This document shows positions 15,668-24,749 of a DNA stretch of 64,000 nucleotides, piece by piece. The stretch is from Treponema bryantii (GTDB lineage: Bacteria; Spirochaetota; Spirochaetia; Treponematales; Treponemataceae). The stretch covers positions 124,001-188,000 of the forward strand of contig NZ_FORI01000004.1 in the NCBI RefSeq assembly GCF_900113965.1, read 5' to 3'. How positions within the stretch are numbered: the first letter of the stretch is position 1; each line of letters starts with the position of its first letter. The notes beneath the pieces are model-generated. The model was not told where the DNA came from. It saw only the letters and a list, made by a program, of their open reading frames with translations, and did no database searches. The position numbers were made by a program, and so were the translations under genes.

Positions 15668-16019
15668 GTTCTTTCCTCCAGTTTTCAGCTGCTTCTTTCT
15701 TCAAGGTTTGCACAAGGGTCTTTACGGCCTTTTTTTCAGCATCAGTCAGATTCGATTTCTCGTCTTTTGAAAATACCTGAATCAGATAATTCTTTTCAAA
15801 TGCTGCAAAATCTACATAGCAAACTCTGGCACTACCGCTTTTTCCTCTGCCTTCAAAAGCATAACGAATCTTTCTGAGGCCTCCGGTTCCAACCATTGTA
15901 TCGCCTGCATCGGGATTTTTAATAAGGTATTGCTGCAATTCAGCTAAATCATCCTCATTAAAACCAAGTGCATACCATCTTTTTGTAAAAGATGGAGTTT
16001 CTATGAATATTCTTTTCAT
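15660..16019 (-). CDS. RelE/HigB-type ribosome-dependent mRNA interferase toxin
   Basis: A 119-residue toxin. The start is MKRIFIETPSFTKRW, and the core is GTGGLRKIRYAFEGRGKSGSARVCYVDF, then YLIQVFSKDEKSNLTDAEKKAV, the typical layout of HigB2/RelE toxins (the G-R-KIR strand, the SGSAR basic loop and the KDEKSNLT motif). By family knowledge it cleaves mRNA on the ribosome. The toxin-first order, with the antitoxin overlapping by 8 bp, is characteristic of HigBA. AGAGG lies 7 nt before the ATG. It is the only complete toxin-antitoxin pair I see in the island. Confidence 0.85.
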   Translation of the reverse strand: MKRIFIETPSFTKRWYALGFNEDDLAELQQYLIKNPDAGDTMVGTGGLRKIRYAFEGRGKSGSARVCYVDFAAFEKNYLIQVFSKDEKSNLTDAEKKAVKTLVQTLKKEAAENWRKEHE

Positions 16020-16036
16020 TTACAACCTCTTATAAT

Positions 16037-16057
16037 ATACCCTATATTATAGGGTAT
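16037..16057. promoter_or_regulatory. Palindromic operator of the toxin-antitoxin module
   Basis: ATACCCTATA-T-TATAGGGTAT: a perfect 21-bp palindrome 18 bp upstream of the toxin start. On the minus strand TTGACA (16058-16063) directly precedes it and possible -10 boxes (TATATT or TATAAT) overlap it, as expected for autorepression by the HTH antitoxin. Confidence 0.7.
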
Positions 16058-16081
16058 TGTCAAATATAATGAATCAATATT

Positions 16082-17227
16082 TTACGCTTCCTTAAACAAC
16101 ATATTTACAGCCTGACGTGCAGGATTCAAACCTTCAACCATTTCTGGAATTGCTGCTCTTGTGTAATATTCAGTCATTTCGACAGAACTATGACCAACCA
16201 TCTTCTGAACAGTTTCTGCATCCAAATTTCTTCTCATTCTAGTTACATATGTAAATCTGAATGAATGAGGGCACAGTTTTCTATTAGCAATCTCAATTCC
16301 GGCTCTTTCAATTACTCTATGAAATACAGATTCAAGATATTCCTGACGCAATGGTCTCCCATCATCTCTTTGAAAAATGAATTCATTTTCAGTAAGGTAA
16401 TGAGAATCAATGTATTTCTGAACAAGATTCATAGTATCATCAGGAACTAAAGTAACTCTTAATTTCTGATCTTCATCGCTACCTTTTTTATTATAATTTG
16501 TTCTGTTTCCATTACGCTCACAGAATCCATCAATTACAAGAGCATGACTTTCTACAATGAACTGCTTAACTCTTAATCCTCTTGCTTCACCTAATCGCAG
16601 GCCGCAACTTGCCATTACAAGAAACAAGAGGTATTCACGCAATCCATCTACCCAATTAGTTCCATCAAAGAAGCGGACCAATTCATCAGAAGTGAAAATA
16701 TCAGCTTTTTTTGAGTTTCTGGCGAAACGAGGATAATCGGGTTTTATTACAGGATATTTACAATGCCATGGAGCCTCTTTATAAATATGATTCAATGCTT
16801 CAAGGAAAGAATTTTTCCAACTGCCGGATTTATCAGTGAGATTCATGAGATAACCATTCACCATAGGAATAGTCAAATCTTCAATAAAGCAATCACCAAA
16901 CTGTTTTGTGATTTCCTTTATGAAGCCTCTGTAATTATCCAAAGTACGAGAGCTTAATTTTTTTCCTAACTGATTAAGCCTTTGTACATGCTCACTGTCA
17001 GGCAGAAACATTTTCGCTGCAATCTCATTAACAGTAATTCTTCTTTGTGTGTTTGTAGGGTCAGGCAATTTAGAAACGTAAACGTATGCTTCAGACTGGT
17101 TCGAAACATTCGGAATAAGCTTCTGATGCTGAATTCCAGTTATTGGATCTTTCCACCAATAATACCAACGCTTAGTTGTTTTACCTGCTTTTGACTTTAC
17201 GGTCTTTTTGAAAGGGTGATAAAACAT
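16082..17227 (-). CDS. Tyrosine recombinase / integrase
   Basis: A 381-residue phage-type integrase. An N-terminal AP2-like part (KRWYYWWKDPITG) and a SAM-like core-binding domain (about 60-160) precede the catalytic domain. Catalytic residues are visible: R211 in GLRLGEARG, H321-x-x-R324 in CPHSFR, H346 in VGHSS and Tyr355 in EYYTRA. GGAGG lies 6-7 nt before the ATG. It faces away from tRNA-Pro, the usual arrangement for an element integrated at the 3' end of that tRNA. It is probably the integrase of the whole left island, but the matching att copy was not found within the window. Confidence 0.9.
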   Translation of the reverse strand: MFYHPFKKTVKSKAGKTTKRWYYWWKDPITGIQHQKLIPNVSNQSEAYVYVSKLPDPTNTQRRITVNEIAAKMFLPDSEHVQRLNQLGKKLSSRTLDNYRGFIKEITKQFGDCFIEDLTIPMVNGYLMNLTDKSGSWKNSFLEALNHIYKEAPWHCKYPVIKPDYPRFARNSKKADIFTSDELVRFFDGTNWVDGLREYLLFLVMASCGLRLGEARGLRVKQFIVESHALVIDGFCERNGNRTNYNKKGSDEDQKLRVTLVPDDTMNLVQKYIDSHYLTENEFIFQRDDGRPLRQEYLESVFHRVIERAGIEIANRKLCPHSFRFTYVTRMRRNLDAETVQKMVGHSSVEMTEYYTRAAIPEMVEGLNPARQAVNMLFKEA

Positions 17228-17290
17228 TAATGGCCTCCGTGAATTTTATTAACAAGACATTAACAAAAGACACAAAGGTCATCTGGGTTA

Positions 17291-17322
17291 AAAAAAAATA
17301 AGTCCTTATAATACAAGGACTT
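17291..17322 (-). terminator. Terminator of tRNA-Pro
   Basis: An 8-bp stem AAGTCCTT/AAGGACTT (17300-17307 with 17315-17322, 7-nt loop) is followed on the minus strand by a run of T residues (complement of 17291-17298). Confidence 0.75.
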
Positions 17323-17328
17323 ACAAAG

Positions 17329-17401
17329 TCGGGCAAGAGGGATTTGAACCCCCGACATCCTGGTCCCAAACCAGACGCGCTACCAGCTGCGCTATTGCCC
17401 G
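17329..17401 (-). tRNA. tRNA-Pro (TGG)
   Basis: Acceptor CGGGCAA/TTGCCCG, anticodon stem TCTGG/CCAGG-type with loop TTTGGGA (anticodon TGG), T arm GGGGGTTCAAATCCC. All stems pair well. The discriminator is A and CCA is not encoded. Its 3' end faces the integrase gene, so it is the likely attachment site. Confidence 0.92.
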
Positions 17402-17483
17402 TTACGTGAGTATTAATATATACTTTTTATCAAAGTTAATCAATACCAAAAACGGCTTTTTTTTGAAAATTTATTATTTTTTT

Positions 17484-19301
17484 TTATTTGCTTGTCGCAA
17501 AACCATTAATCATATCTGAAACCTTGCTGGTAGCAGAAAGGTTCCTGTCAGAGGCAGTAACAGCTGCTTCAGCAGTTGCTTTCATTTCGTCCATACGCAT
17601 AGTTACATTATTTGATTTATTCATAGTGCTTTCTGAAATGGTACTGAGTGCCCGGATACCTTCAAATACGTGTTCGCTTTCGCCTTTCATATGAGCTGAG
17701 GCAGAGGTAATATCTTTTGTAGTTCCTTCAAGAGTGAGCATTGCATTAAGGATATTTTCTGCACCAATACGTTCTTCGTTCATACCACCTTGAACCTCAT
17801 CAATCAGCTGCTGCAAGTGTGTAATTTTTTGAGTAACACTTGCAAAATTATTAGCAGATTTTGTAGAGGATTCAACAATACCATTAATTGCTTCTGAAAT
17901 ACTTTGAAGCAGCTGTGAAATAGAATCAGACTGTTTAGCAGATGTTTCGGCAAGTGTACGGATTTCTCCGGCTACTACAGCAAAACCTTTTCCGGCTTCT
18001 CCTGCATGTGAAGCTTCAATAGCAGCATTCATAGCAAGAAGATTTGTTTTACTTGCGATAGACGCAATTGATTCATTTGCTGCAAGAAGATGCTCTCTTT
18101 GCTGTGCGATATTTCCAATCTGTACTGTAACACTTTTCTGCTGGTTCTGACCTTCAGTAGCTTCTGTTACAAGATGTTTATATTCTTCAAGAATCTCATT
18201 GACATTATTATCAACAGATTTAATATTTGCAGTAATTTCTTCAATAACAGAAGATGATTGCTGAATTGCCTCAGACTGCTGCGTTAGTTTCTGATCAAGA
18301 CTCTTGATTTCTGTTTCTACAGACTGCATGCCAATAGTAATGGATTCAACTTTATCAGACTGTTCGGTAATACTTGCAGAGATTTCTGAAATATCGTTGG
18401 TTGCTGCTGAAAGAACGTTTATATGGTCAGACATTTTAGAGGAAAGTTCGTTTCCAGTTTCATTAAGAATACCAGTTTCTCCCTGTAATCGTATTATAAG
18501 CTGATTAAGACTTGCAATAACTGCATTACAATTATAGGCAAGATATGAAAGTTCATTTTTACCTTGTGCTGGAATAGTAAATGTAAGATCTGCTTTTCCT
18601 GAAGAAATTTGTTCCATTGCTGCAGAAATTGTTTTCATTGTTCCAAAAATTCTAGAGGTAAATAAGCATACAAGGATAATTCCAATTATAAGGAAAAAAA
18701 TACTTACAATTGAAATATAAAGTACTCTTCTATATAGCATCTGAAGAATTGTTTCTACATTAAAATCAACACCAATAAAACCGACAACTTGTCCTCTGGA
18801 ATTTTTTATACCCTGATATGTTGAAATTGTATATCCCCATTGTTCCTGTTTTTCAATTCCAGAAGAATGTGCTCCTCCATCTTTCATTGCAAGAAAAGGC
18901 CCGTCACCATAATCTGAAATATCTTCTTCCGTGCCAATCGGAGAAAAATTTATTTCATCGCTTGGATCACAGGAACCGTCAATAACAAAACGGTAAATAT
19001 TTCCTTTGACTGGTGCCATAGTATATAGATACTGACAGTTTGCTGTTTCTTTAATATTAAAAAGGGCAATGCGAACTTCTTCATAATAAGGATCATTATC
19101 ATTTAGGCTGTGACTTAAAGCCTCGAACTTATCACCGTCAATAACATTTAATGCTTTTTTTGCAATTGGGGTTGCCTGTTCGGCACAGAGGGCTTCTCCC
19201 GTTTTTATTATACTGAGACCTGAAAAAACAGCCATAGTAACGCTTGAAAGAAGAATGAAAAATCCAAAGAAAAAAATAAAACGAGCTCGTAAAGAAAACA
19301 T
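17484..19301 (-). CDS. Methyl-accepting chemotaxis protein
   Basis: A 605-residue chemoreceptor. TM1 is at about 8-30 and a periplasmic sensing domain follows (about 31-190), ending in GQVVGFIGVDFNVETIL, which is Cache-like. TM2 is at about 193-215 (ISIVSIFFLIIGIILVCLF), then a HAMP domain, then the signalling coiled coil. The CheA/CheW-binding tip is NLLAMNAAIEASHAGEAGKGFAVVAGE, with I-R-T-L-A following. It senses an unknown small molecule and feeds the chemotaxis kinase that controls the periplasmic flagella. It is the first core gene right of the island, transcribed alone. Confidence 0.93.
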   Translation of the reverse strand: MFSLRARFIFFFGFFILLSSVTMAVFSGLSIIKTGEALCAEQATPIAKKALNVIDGDKFEALSHSLNDNDPYYEEVRIALFNIKETANCQYLYTMAPVKGNIYRFVIDGSCDPSDEINFSPIGTEEDISDYGDGPFLAMKDGGAHSSGIEKQEQWGYTISTYQGIKNSRGQVVGFIGVDFNVETILQMLYRRVLYISIVSIFFLIIGIILVCLFTSRIFGTMKTISAAMEQISSGKADLTFTIPAQGKNELSYLAYNCNAVIASLNQLIIRLQGETGILNETGNELSSKMSDHINVLSAATNDISEISASITEQSDKVESITIGMQSVETEIKSLDQKLTQQSEAIQQSSSVIEEITANIKSVDNNVNEILEEYKHLVTEATEGQNQQKSVTVQIGNIAQQREHLLAANESIASIASKTNLLAMNAAIEASHAGEAGKGFAVVAGEIRTLAETSAKQSDSISQLLQSISEAINGIVESSTKSANNFASVTQKITHLQQLIDEVQGGMNEERIGAENILNAMLTLEGTTKDITSASAHMKGESEHVFEGIRALSTISESTMNKSNNVTMRMDEMKATAEAAVTASDRNLSATSKVSDMINGFATSK

Positions 19302-19386
19302 AAAAAATCCCCAAATCAGAAGTATTAATATGATTTTACTACTGAAATGGGGTTTTTACAAATTATTTATATATTCAAGAAGAGAA

Positions 19387-21141
19387 TTAGATTGTTGTTC
19401 CTTTTTCTTCGTTCTTTTTCTGAACGTAAGCAATGAACTCTTCAATCTTCATTGTCTTCTGTTCAAGACCGCTAGACTGGCGGAAGCGTACTGTTACAGT
19501 TCCGTCTTTCTTTTCGTTTTCGCCGACAATCAGGATGTAAGGAGTTTTGTGTTCCTTAGTGATTGTCTTAATCTTATTTCTCATGTTCTCTGAAGAAAGA
19601 TATGCGTTAGCGCGGATATCTGCACCGATAAGTGCTTCATAAACCTGCTTAGCATAATCATCAAAATCATTTGTTACAGGAACGATTGCAGCCTGCTCAA
19701 ATGCGAGCCATGTTGGGAATGCACCTGCAAAGTTTTCAATGAGAATACCAAGGAAGCGTTCGAAAGAACCAAGAATAGCGCGGTGAAGCATAACAGGGTG
19801 ATGCTTCTGGTTATCTGCTCCAATGTATGTAGCGTCAAGGCGTTCTGCAGAAGGAAGCTGATAGTCTACCTGAATTGTACCACACTGCCATTCACGGCCA
19901 ATGCAGTCATAGAGCTTAAACTCAAGTTTTGGACCGTAGAAAGCACCTTCACCAGGCTGAATCTCATATGTAAGACCTGCTGCTGTACATGCATCAGCAA
20001 GAGCCTTTTCTGCACGTTCCCATGTAGCAAGGTCACCAACGTGATCTTCTGGCATTGTAGAGAATTTAACTACAAGGTCATTAAAACCAAAGTCATGGTA
20101 AACTCTTTTAAGAAGCTTACAGAACTTTGCAACTTCTGGACCAATCTGTTCTTCTGTACAAAGAATATGAGCATCATCCTGAACAAAGCCGCGAACACGC
20201 ATTACACCGTGAAGTGTTCCACTTGCTTCGTTTCTTACGTCATGACCAAACTCTGCAAGGCGGAGTGGAAGATCTTTGTAAGAACGCTGGCGGTTCTTGA
20301 AAATCTCAAGTGCTCCAGGACAGTTCATAGGTTTAATAGCAAACATACGTTTTTCAGATTCAGTGATAAACATATTCTGCTGATAGTGTCCCCAGTGACC
20401 AGAACGCTCCCAGAGAGTACGTGGCATGATAGCAGGAGTATTAACTTCCTGATATCCGTCGCGGCGAACCATCTTTCTCATGTAATCCTGCATTACAGTG
20501 TAAATTGTCCATCCGTTTGGATGCCAGAAAATCTGACCTGGATCTTCAGGATCAAGGTGGAAGAGATCCATTTCCTGACCAAGCTTACGGTGATCGCGTT
20601 TTTCTGCTTCTGCGAGCATAGCAAGATAATCTTTCAGATCATTTGGCTTTGCAAAACAGAGTGCATAAACACGAGTAAGCATTGTGCGGTTTGCATCGCC
20701 TCTCCAGTAAGCACCTGCAACACGGTCAAGCTTGAAAGCCTGTCCATTGATTTCTTTTGTTGATGCTACGTGAGGTCCACGACAAAGATCAAGGAATCCG
20801 TCCTGTTCGTATGTAGAGATAGTTTCACCTTCCGGCAAATCGTTAATAAGTTCAATCTTATAAGGCTGGTCTGCAAAAAGCTTGAGAGCCTCTTCCTTAG
20901 AAACTTCCTTGCGTACGAATTCTGCATTGCTTGCAAGGATACGTCTCATTTCCTTTTCTACGGTAGCAAAATCGGTCTCGGTGAACTTGGTGTCGGTTGG
21001 GAATTCAAAGTCGTAGTAAAATCCGTTTTCGATAGCAGGGCCAATAGCAATCTTTGTGCCCGGGTAAAGCTTCAAAATAGCTTCTGCCATCACATGTGCG
21101 CAGCTGTGTCTAACAATCTGCAAGTTTTCATCAATAGCCAT
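19387..21141 (-). CDS. thrS: Threonyl-tRNA synthetase, without TGS domain
   Basis: A 584-residue ThrRS that charges tRNA-Thr. It begins directly at the editing domain ([13 protein letters not shown], the HxxxH zinc site, then LCRGPHV), so the N-terminal TGS domain of longer ThrRS is missing. The class II core follows with [12 protein letters not shown], the zinc Cys in [11 protein letters not shown], motif 2 ([26 protein letters not shown]) and motif 3 ([13 protein letters not shown]), then the anticodon-binding domain. A TGS-less form is known in several bacteria. The start is the ATG before AAAGAGG. It is divergent from hslO. Confidence 0.95.
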   Translation of the reverse strand: MAIDENLQIVRHSCAHVMAEAILKLYPGTKIAIGPAIENGFYYDFEFPTDTKFTETDFATVEKEMRRILASNAEFVRKEVSKEEALKLFADQPYKIELINDLPEGETISTYEQDGFLDLCRGPHVASTKEINGQAFKLDRVAGAYWRGDANRTMLTRVYALCFAKPNDLKDYLAMLAEAEKRDHRKLGQEMDLFHLDPEDPGQIFWHPNGWTIYTVMQDYMRKMVRRDGYQEVNTPAIMPRTLWERSGHWGHYQQNMFITESEKRMFAIKPMNCPGALEIFKNRQRSYKDLPLRLAEFGHDVRNEASGTLHGVMRVRGFVQDDAHILCTEEQIGPEVAKFCKLLKRVYHDFGFNDLVVKFSTMPEDHVGDLATWERAEKALADACTAAGLTYEIQPGEGAFYGPKLEFKLYDCIGREWQCGTIQVDYQLPSAERLDATYIGADNQKHHPVMLHRAILGSFERFLGILIENFAGAFPTWLAFEQAAIVPVTNDFDDYAKQVYEALIGADIRANAYLSSENMRNKIKTITKEHKTPYILIVGENEKKDGTVTVRFRQSSGLEQKTMKIEEFIAYVQKKNEEKGTTI

Positions 21142-21224
21142 TTTTGTACCTCTTTTATGTAAAAATGTTTATCTATTATATCGCTTTGATTGTAAGTATT
21201 CAATAAATCTACTATATTATGTGT

Positions 21225-22193
21225 ATGATTAAAGCAGAAATTACAGATAAAACTCTTTCAGAGCACCTTTCAAAAATAGAAGAAGATAAATTACGCATTT
21301 TTACAATGGCAGATGGCCGTATCCGCGGTGCACTTTTTCATGGCACACGTTTTATAAATCAGATGCGTGCCCAGCATAATCTTGGTATTCTTGAAACTTA
21401 TATTCTTGGACAGGCAAGCCTTTGCGGTGCTCTCACAATTCCTATGATGAAGGATATGGAGCACACACTGATTCGTTTTGAAGGAACAGGCTCTGCAGAC
21501 GGCTACACCGTAGAAGCTGACTCAACCGGCAGTGTAAGAAGCTATCTTGAACAGGAACATATCCCATTAGACAAGCCTCTTGAAAACTGGAATCTCAAAC
21601 CTTTCCTTGGAGCTGGAAACCTTACTTTTTCCCGCATTCATAAAGATGATAAATATCCTCAGAGCTCAACAGTAGATGTAGACGGCGAAAATATAGCCCA
21701 TGATTTTGCAAGCTACTTTGCTCAGTCTGAGCAGATTAATACTGCTTTTAATTCAAGCATTCAGTTTGATAGAGAGGGAAGAGTAGTTGGAGCCGGTGCA
21801 ATGTACATTCAGGTAATGCCAAAGACCGGTGGTACAGCTGAACTCGGTTCACAGGTAGACAGCCATGCCGAAGAAGATGCAGATGAAGAGGAACTGTTGC
21901 GAAAGGTAGAAAATGCTTTCAAAGCATGTCCAAGCATCGGCCTCCTTTACAGTGAAAGTGAAGTTGACTCAGAAGATATTATCTTAGGTCTTTTCCGCGA
22001 GTTCCAGCCAACTATTACAATGAAGCGAGACATTATCTACGACTGTCCATGCAGTAAAGATTATTTCTTAAATCACATCCGCGGCCTCCCACAAAAAGAC
22101 CTGGAAGATATTCGCAAAAACGGCCCGGACCCATTGGAAATTACCTGCAGAAAGTGTGGCAGCGTATACCACATCCCGGTAAGTGAAATTTAA
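21225..22193 (+). CDS. hslO: Redox-regulated chaperone Hsp33
   Basis: A 322-residue Hsp33. The N-terminal chaperone domain has the RGALFHGTRFINQMRAQHNL region and GASLCGALTIP-like text. The C-terminal redox switch has a CPCS pair and a CRKC pair that hold zinc when reduced. On oxidation the zinc is released and the chaperone becomes active. The C-terminal end, plus an acidic insert of about 20 residues (HAEEDADEEELLRK), is longer than usual. Two in-frame starts exist (21219 and 21225). Neither has a ribosome-binding site, and TATATT at 21213-21218 would place transcription start at the second ATG, suggesting a leaderless mRNA. tmRNA follows after 47 bp. Confidence 0.9.
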   Translation: MIKAEITDKTLSEHLSKIEEDKLRIFTMADGRIRGALFHGTRFINQMRAQHNLGILETYILGQASLCGALTIPMMKDMEHTLIRFEGTGSADGYTVEADSTGSVRSYLEQEHIPLDKPLENWNLKPFLGAGNLTFSRIHKDDKYPQSSTVDVDGENIAHDFASYFAQSEQINTAFNSSIQFDREGRVVGAGAMYIQVMPKTGGTAELGSQVDSHAEEDADEEELLRKVENAFKACPSIGLLYSESEVDSEDIILGLFREFQPTITMKRDIIYDCPCSKDYFLNHIRGLPQKDLEDIRKNGPDPLEITCRKCGSVYHIPVSEI

Positions 22194-22228
22194 TTTACTT
22201 GACGACAGGTCATTTTATATATATATTT

Positions 22229-22234
22229 GATAAT
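22229..22234 (+). promoter_or_regulatory. tmRNA -10 box
   Basis: GATAAT ends 6 bp before the predicted tmRNA 5' end. A good -35 is not evident at the normal distance; TTGACG at 22199-22204 is 24 bp away. Confidence 0.45.
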
Positions 22235-22240
22235 GCATTT

Positions 22241-22622
22241 GGGGGTGTCCCGGTTTCGACGGAATTGGGAAATCTTGTATTGCAGGTAGGGGTGAAGGTC
22301 CCTTAAACTGACGACAAAATAACTGCAATTTTCGCAAGAAAAGAAGAAGAAGCTGATGAGGCTTCTTTCGAAGCAGAAGCACTCGCTGCGTAAGTAGCCG
22401 TGCAGGAACCCAGGCGGCCCTGTTCCGCGTTGCCTGACGTTCTTTTACCTTATCGGGACTTGCTGCGTATTGTGTCTGGTCTTTACGCAGGACATTTAAT
22501 CAGAATACGGAGGCGACGCTTGTTATGCTGCTACCGGCTCCCGACAATCACCTCGCATAACTAAACTTGTAGATGTACCTGGTTTACTTTTTCGGACGGG
22601 AGTTCAATTCTCCCCACCTCCA
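22241..22622 (+). ncRNA. ssrA: Transfer-messenger RNA (tmRNA)
   Basis: The 5' end GGGGGTG pairs with 3' CACCTCC, completing the tRNA-like acceptor. The 5' text CCGGTTTCGACGG and the 3' T arm GGGAGTTCAATTCTCCC are hallmark tmRNA segments. The tag reading frame begins at the GCA resume codon (22334), just after ATTTTC, and gives ARKEEEADEASFEAEALAA with a TAA at 22391-22393. It ends in the ALAA degron for ClpXP. It rescues stalled ribosomes with SmpB (not in this window). The tag is 19 residues and very acidic, longer than the about 10 residues of E. coli. A strong terminator follows at once. Confidence 0.95.
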
Positions 22623-22623
22623 T

Positions 22624-22657
22624 AAAAAATGCTTCGTGAGAACACGAAGCATTTTTT
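22624..22657. terminator. Bidirectional terminator after tmRNA
   Basis: AAAAAATGCTTCGTG, loop AGAA, CACGAAGCATTTTTT: a 15-bp perfect stem with A-run and T-run, serving tmRNA on the plus strand and the convergent phosphatase gene. Confidence 0.9.
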
Positions 22658-24650
22658 ATTTAACAAGTTTCTTCAGAATAATATAGGTAATGTCGTCTCC
22701 AAGATTTTTTGTTCCTGAAAACTTAAATAATGCTTCCGGTAATGCATTTACCTGTTTTTCAAGATCTTTTGAAATATTGTCTTTAATTACAGACATAATT
22801 CCATCAATTCCGAAATATCTTTTTTCCTCATTAATACATTCAGTGATTCCATCCGTATATAAAATCAATTCATCATTTTCTTTCATATCAAAATGAACAG
22901 TCTGGAAATTAACAGGAAGGTCTGGAATACCAATTGCTCCAAACTGATTGATTCCATCATTTTCTATCAAATGTAAATCTTTAGTATCTGCGCTGTAAAG
23001 AATTGCTTTTGGATGTCCTGCATTTACAAGTTCATAGCCGTCTTTATTAAAGCGTATTAACATTCCAGTCAGATAGTTTTCAATATTTCCTTTTTCAATA
23101 ATAATGCGGTTATTAATTCTGCTCATAACTTCATACAGAGGCTTTTTGAGTCCTTTTTTAAACTCCTGTTCAATGATGTTTTTTACAAGCATTGTAACAA
23201 GACCTGAGGCAATTCCATGTCCGGAAATATCAAAGATACCAAAGCCTTCAAGATGATTGTCATTGAGGAAAGCCATGTAAAGGTCACCGGAAACTCCTGC
23301 CATTGGCTTGGAAGTAAGTTTAATATCCCAGTCTTTAATTTCCGTGGTGTCTAATCTATAAAAGCTTCTCTGCACAAAACCTGCAAGATCAATTTCTTTT
23401 AAGGCTCTGTTCTTTTCTTTTTCAAGTGCATCTGTACGTTCTGTAACAAGCCGTTCAAGGTTACGGTTCATATATTCAACTTCATTTGCAAGACGTACAA
23501 AATGAATAATGAGAATGCCAAGAAATAAGAAGATTACCGCAATCCAGCTGATGGCAAGGAGCAATGTATCAATCTTTTGATTAAAGAAAAGTTTTGCAAT
23601 CAGCTGAGAAGAGAAAGCAAGTATAAATGGAATTAAACAGAGTACATAGTGATTAAACTTTCTGTCTTTTTTACGGATTGAAATAATAATTATCTTTGTC
23701 AGGAAAATAAATTGAACTATGATAAACAAAAAACTAATACGAAGTCTGAAACGGAAATCTGGAATATTGTCTGCTGTTAAAGGAATAATTGCTGCAATCA
23801 AAGTTAATAAAAATCTGATTAATTTTCCATGTCCAGATTCTTTATAATGAAGAAAATCTCTTGTAAAACAGACAATAAGATATCCTGTAATTAAAGCCGT
23901 AACTCCTTTAAATATCTTTTCAAACTGAAGATATGTAATATGAGCTCCACCGATGAATGAATATTCGCCGTAATAGAATACACTCAGATAAAGTCCGGTA
24001 AATAAACATAATAAACCAAATGTAAGATTTTCAGATTCAGAGCGTCTTAATAAATACAAGAATATATAAATTAAGAAGATGATAAACAGAATTACTGTGA
24101 AAATCAGGTACATTTTGGAATAAATGAGTGAATCGTAATCTGCTTTAGTAACTACATCATAATTATCAGAAATAAACGGCATGGAATCAATTGAGCCGTA
24201 ACCATGACACCATAAAGCAATAGTTATTGTATTTTTTTCGCCGTAGTTTAAATATCTTTTTGGAAGCTGTAATGCAAAAGATTTATTTCCTTCTGTAAAT
24301 TCATGAGGGGGCATTTGTCCGGTTGTTCCAATTAAGTGACCATTAACATAGATTCTGGAAGCAATTTTAATTCGGCCAATATATAAAGCAGAATCTTTTT
24401 GTTTAAAATTTAAAGGAATTATAAAATTTGATTTAAGATAAATGTAGCCGTACTGGTTATCCAGATAATCTGAAAGATTAGAAAGATTTTTTTCTTTAAG
24501 GTCGTAGAATGGGTAAGGATCTCCGGCAGTAGAATATTCCCAGTTTTCCAGATAAATACGGGAAGTGGAATTAGATTTTGTTTTACAGGATAAAAACAAA
24601 AAAGAAAAAATGAGAAGCAGTAATGTCAGAAACTGGCTTTTCTTTATCAA
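22656..24650 (-). CDS. 7TM receptor-type PP2C (SpoIIE/RsbU) serine phosphatase
   Basis: A 664-residue protein. A signal with a lipobox-like LFLSC at about 18-22 is followed by an extracellular jelly-roll domain (about 30-165). About seven membrane helices follow (about 180-385), as in 7TMR-DISM receptors. A short coiled coil (NRNLERLVTERTDALEKEK) leads into a PP2C/SpoIIE phosphatase with AGVSGDLYM, FDISGHGIASG, LVNAGHPKAI and LYTDGITECI motifs, all acidic metal ligands present. It probably dephosphorylates the STAS antagonist encoded downstream (25365) on receiving an external signal. The start is a TTG 8 nt after GGAG. It is separated from the next gene upstream by a terminator. Confidence 0.88.
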   Translation of the reverse strand: MIKKSQFLTLLLLIFSFLFLSCKTKSNSTSRIYLENWEYSTAGDPYPFYDLKEKNLSNLSDYLDNQYGYIYLKSNFIIPLNFKQKDSALYIGRIKIASRIYVNGHLIGTTGQMPPHEFTEGNKSFALQLPKRYLNYGEKNTITIALWCHGYGSIDSMPFISDNYDVVTKADYDSLIYSKMYLIFTVILFIIFLIYIFLYLLRRSESENLTFGLLCLFTGLYLSVFYYGEYSFIGGAHITYLQFEKIFKGVTALITGYLIVCFTRDFLHYKESGHGKLIRFLLTLIAAIIPLTADNIPDFRFRLRISFLFIIVQFIFLTKIIIISIRKKDRKFNHYVLCLIPFILAFSSQLIAKLFFNQKIDTLLLAISWIAVIFLFLGILIIHFVRLANEVEYMNRNLERLVTERTDALEKEKNRALKEIDLAGFVQRSFYRLDTTEIKDWDIKLTSKPMAGVSGDLYMAFLNDNHLEGFGIFDISGHGIASGLVTMLVKNIIEQEFKKGLKKPLYEVMSRINNRIIIEKGNIENYLTGMLIRFNKDGYELVNAGHPKAILYSADTKDLHLIENDGINQFGAIGIPDLPVNFQTVHFDMKENDELILYTDGITECINEEKRYFGIDGIMSVIKDNISKDLEKQVNALPEALFKFSGTKNLGDDITYIILKKLVK

Positions 24651-24669
24651 TCTAATTTCTCCAAAAAAA

Positions 24670-24717
24670 AAGCCTGCAATAGTGAAAACTTAAAACAAGA
24701 ATTCATATTGCAGACTT
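24670..24717 (-). terminator. Terminator of the anti-sigma kinase-STAS-phosphatase operon
   Basis: On the minus strand AAGTCTGCAATA pairs with TATTGCAGGCTT (one wobble), followed by a T-run. It separates the operon from the 7TM phosphatase gene. Confidence 0.7.
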
Positions 24718-24749
24718 TATTAAAAAATAAATATAAAAATCAGAAAGTA

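Noticed and set aside
1-16000. A second copy of the tRNA-Pro 3' end as attL
   Set aside because: Looked for GGGCAAGAGGGATTTGAA and near matches; none seen in the window, so the left boundary is left open.
19783-20763. A 326-codon ORF on the plus strand opposite thrS
   Set aside because: It is the antisense of a conserved, complete ThrRS gene and its sequence shows no known domain; Cys/Phe/Ser-rich text is typical of such shadows.
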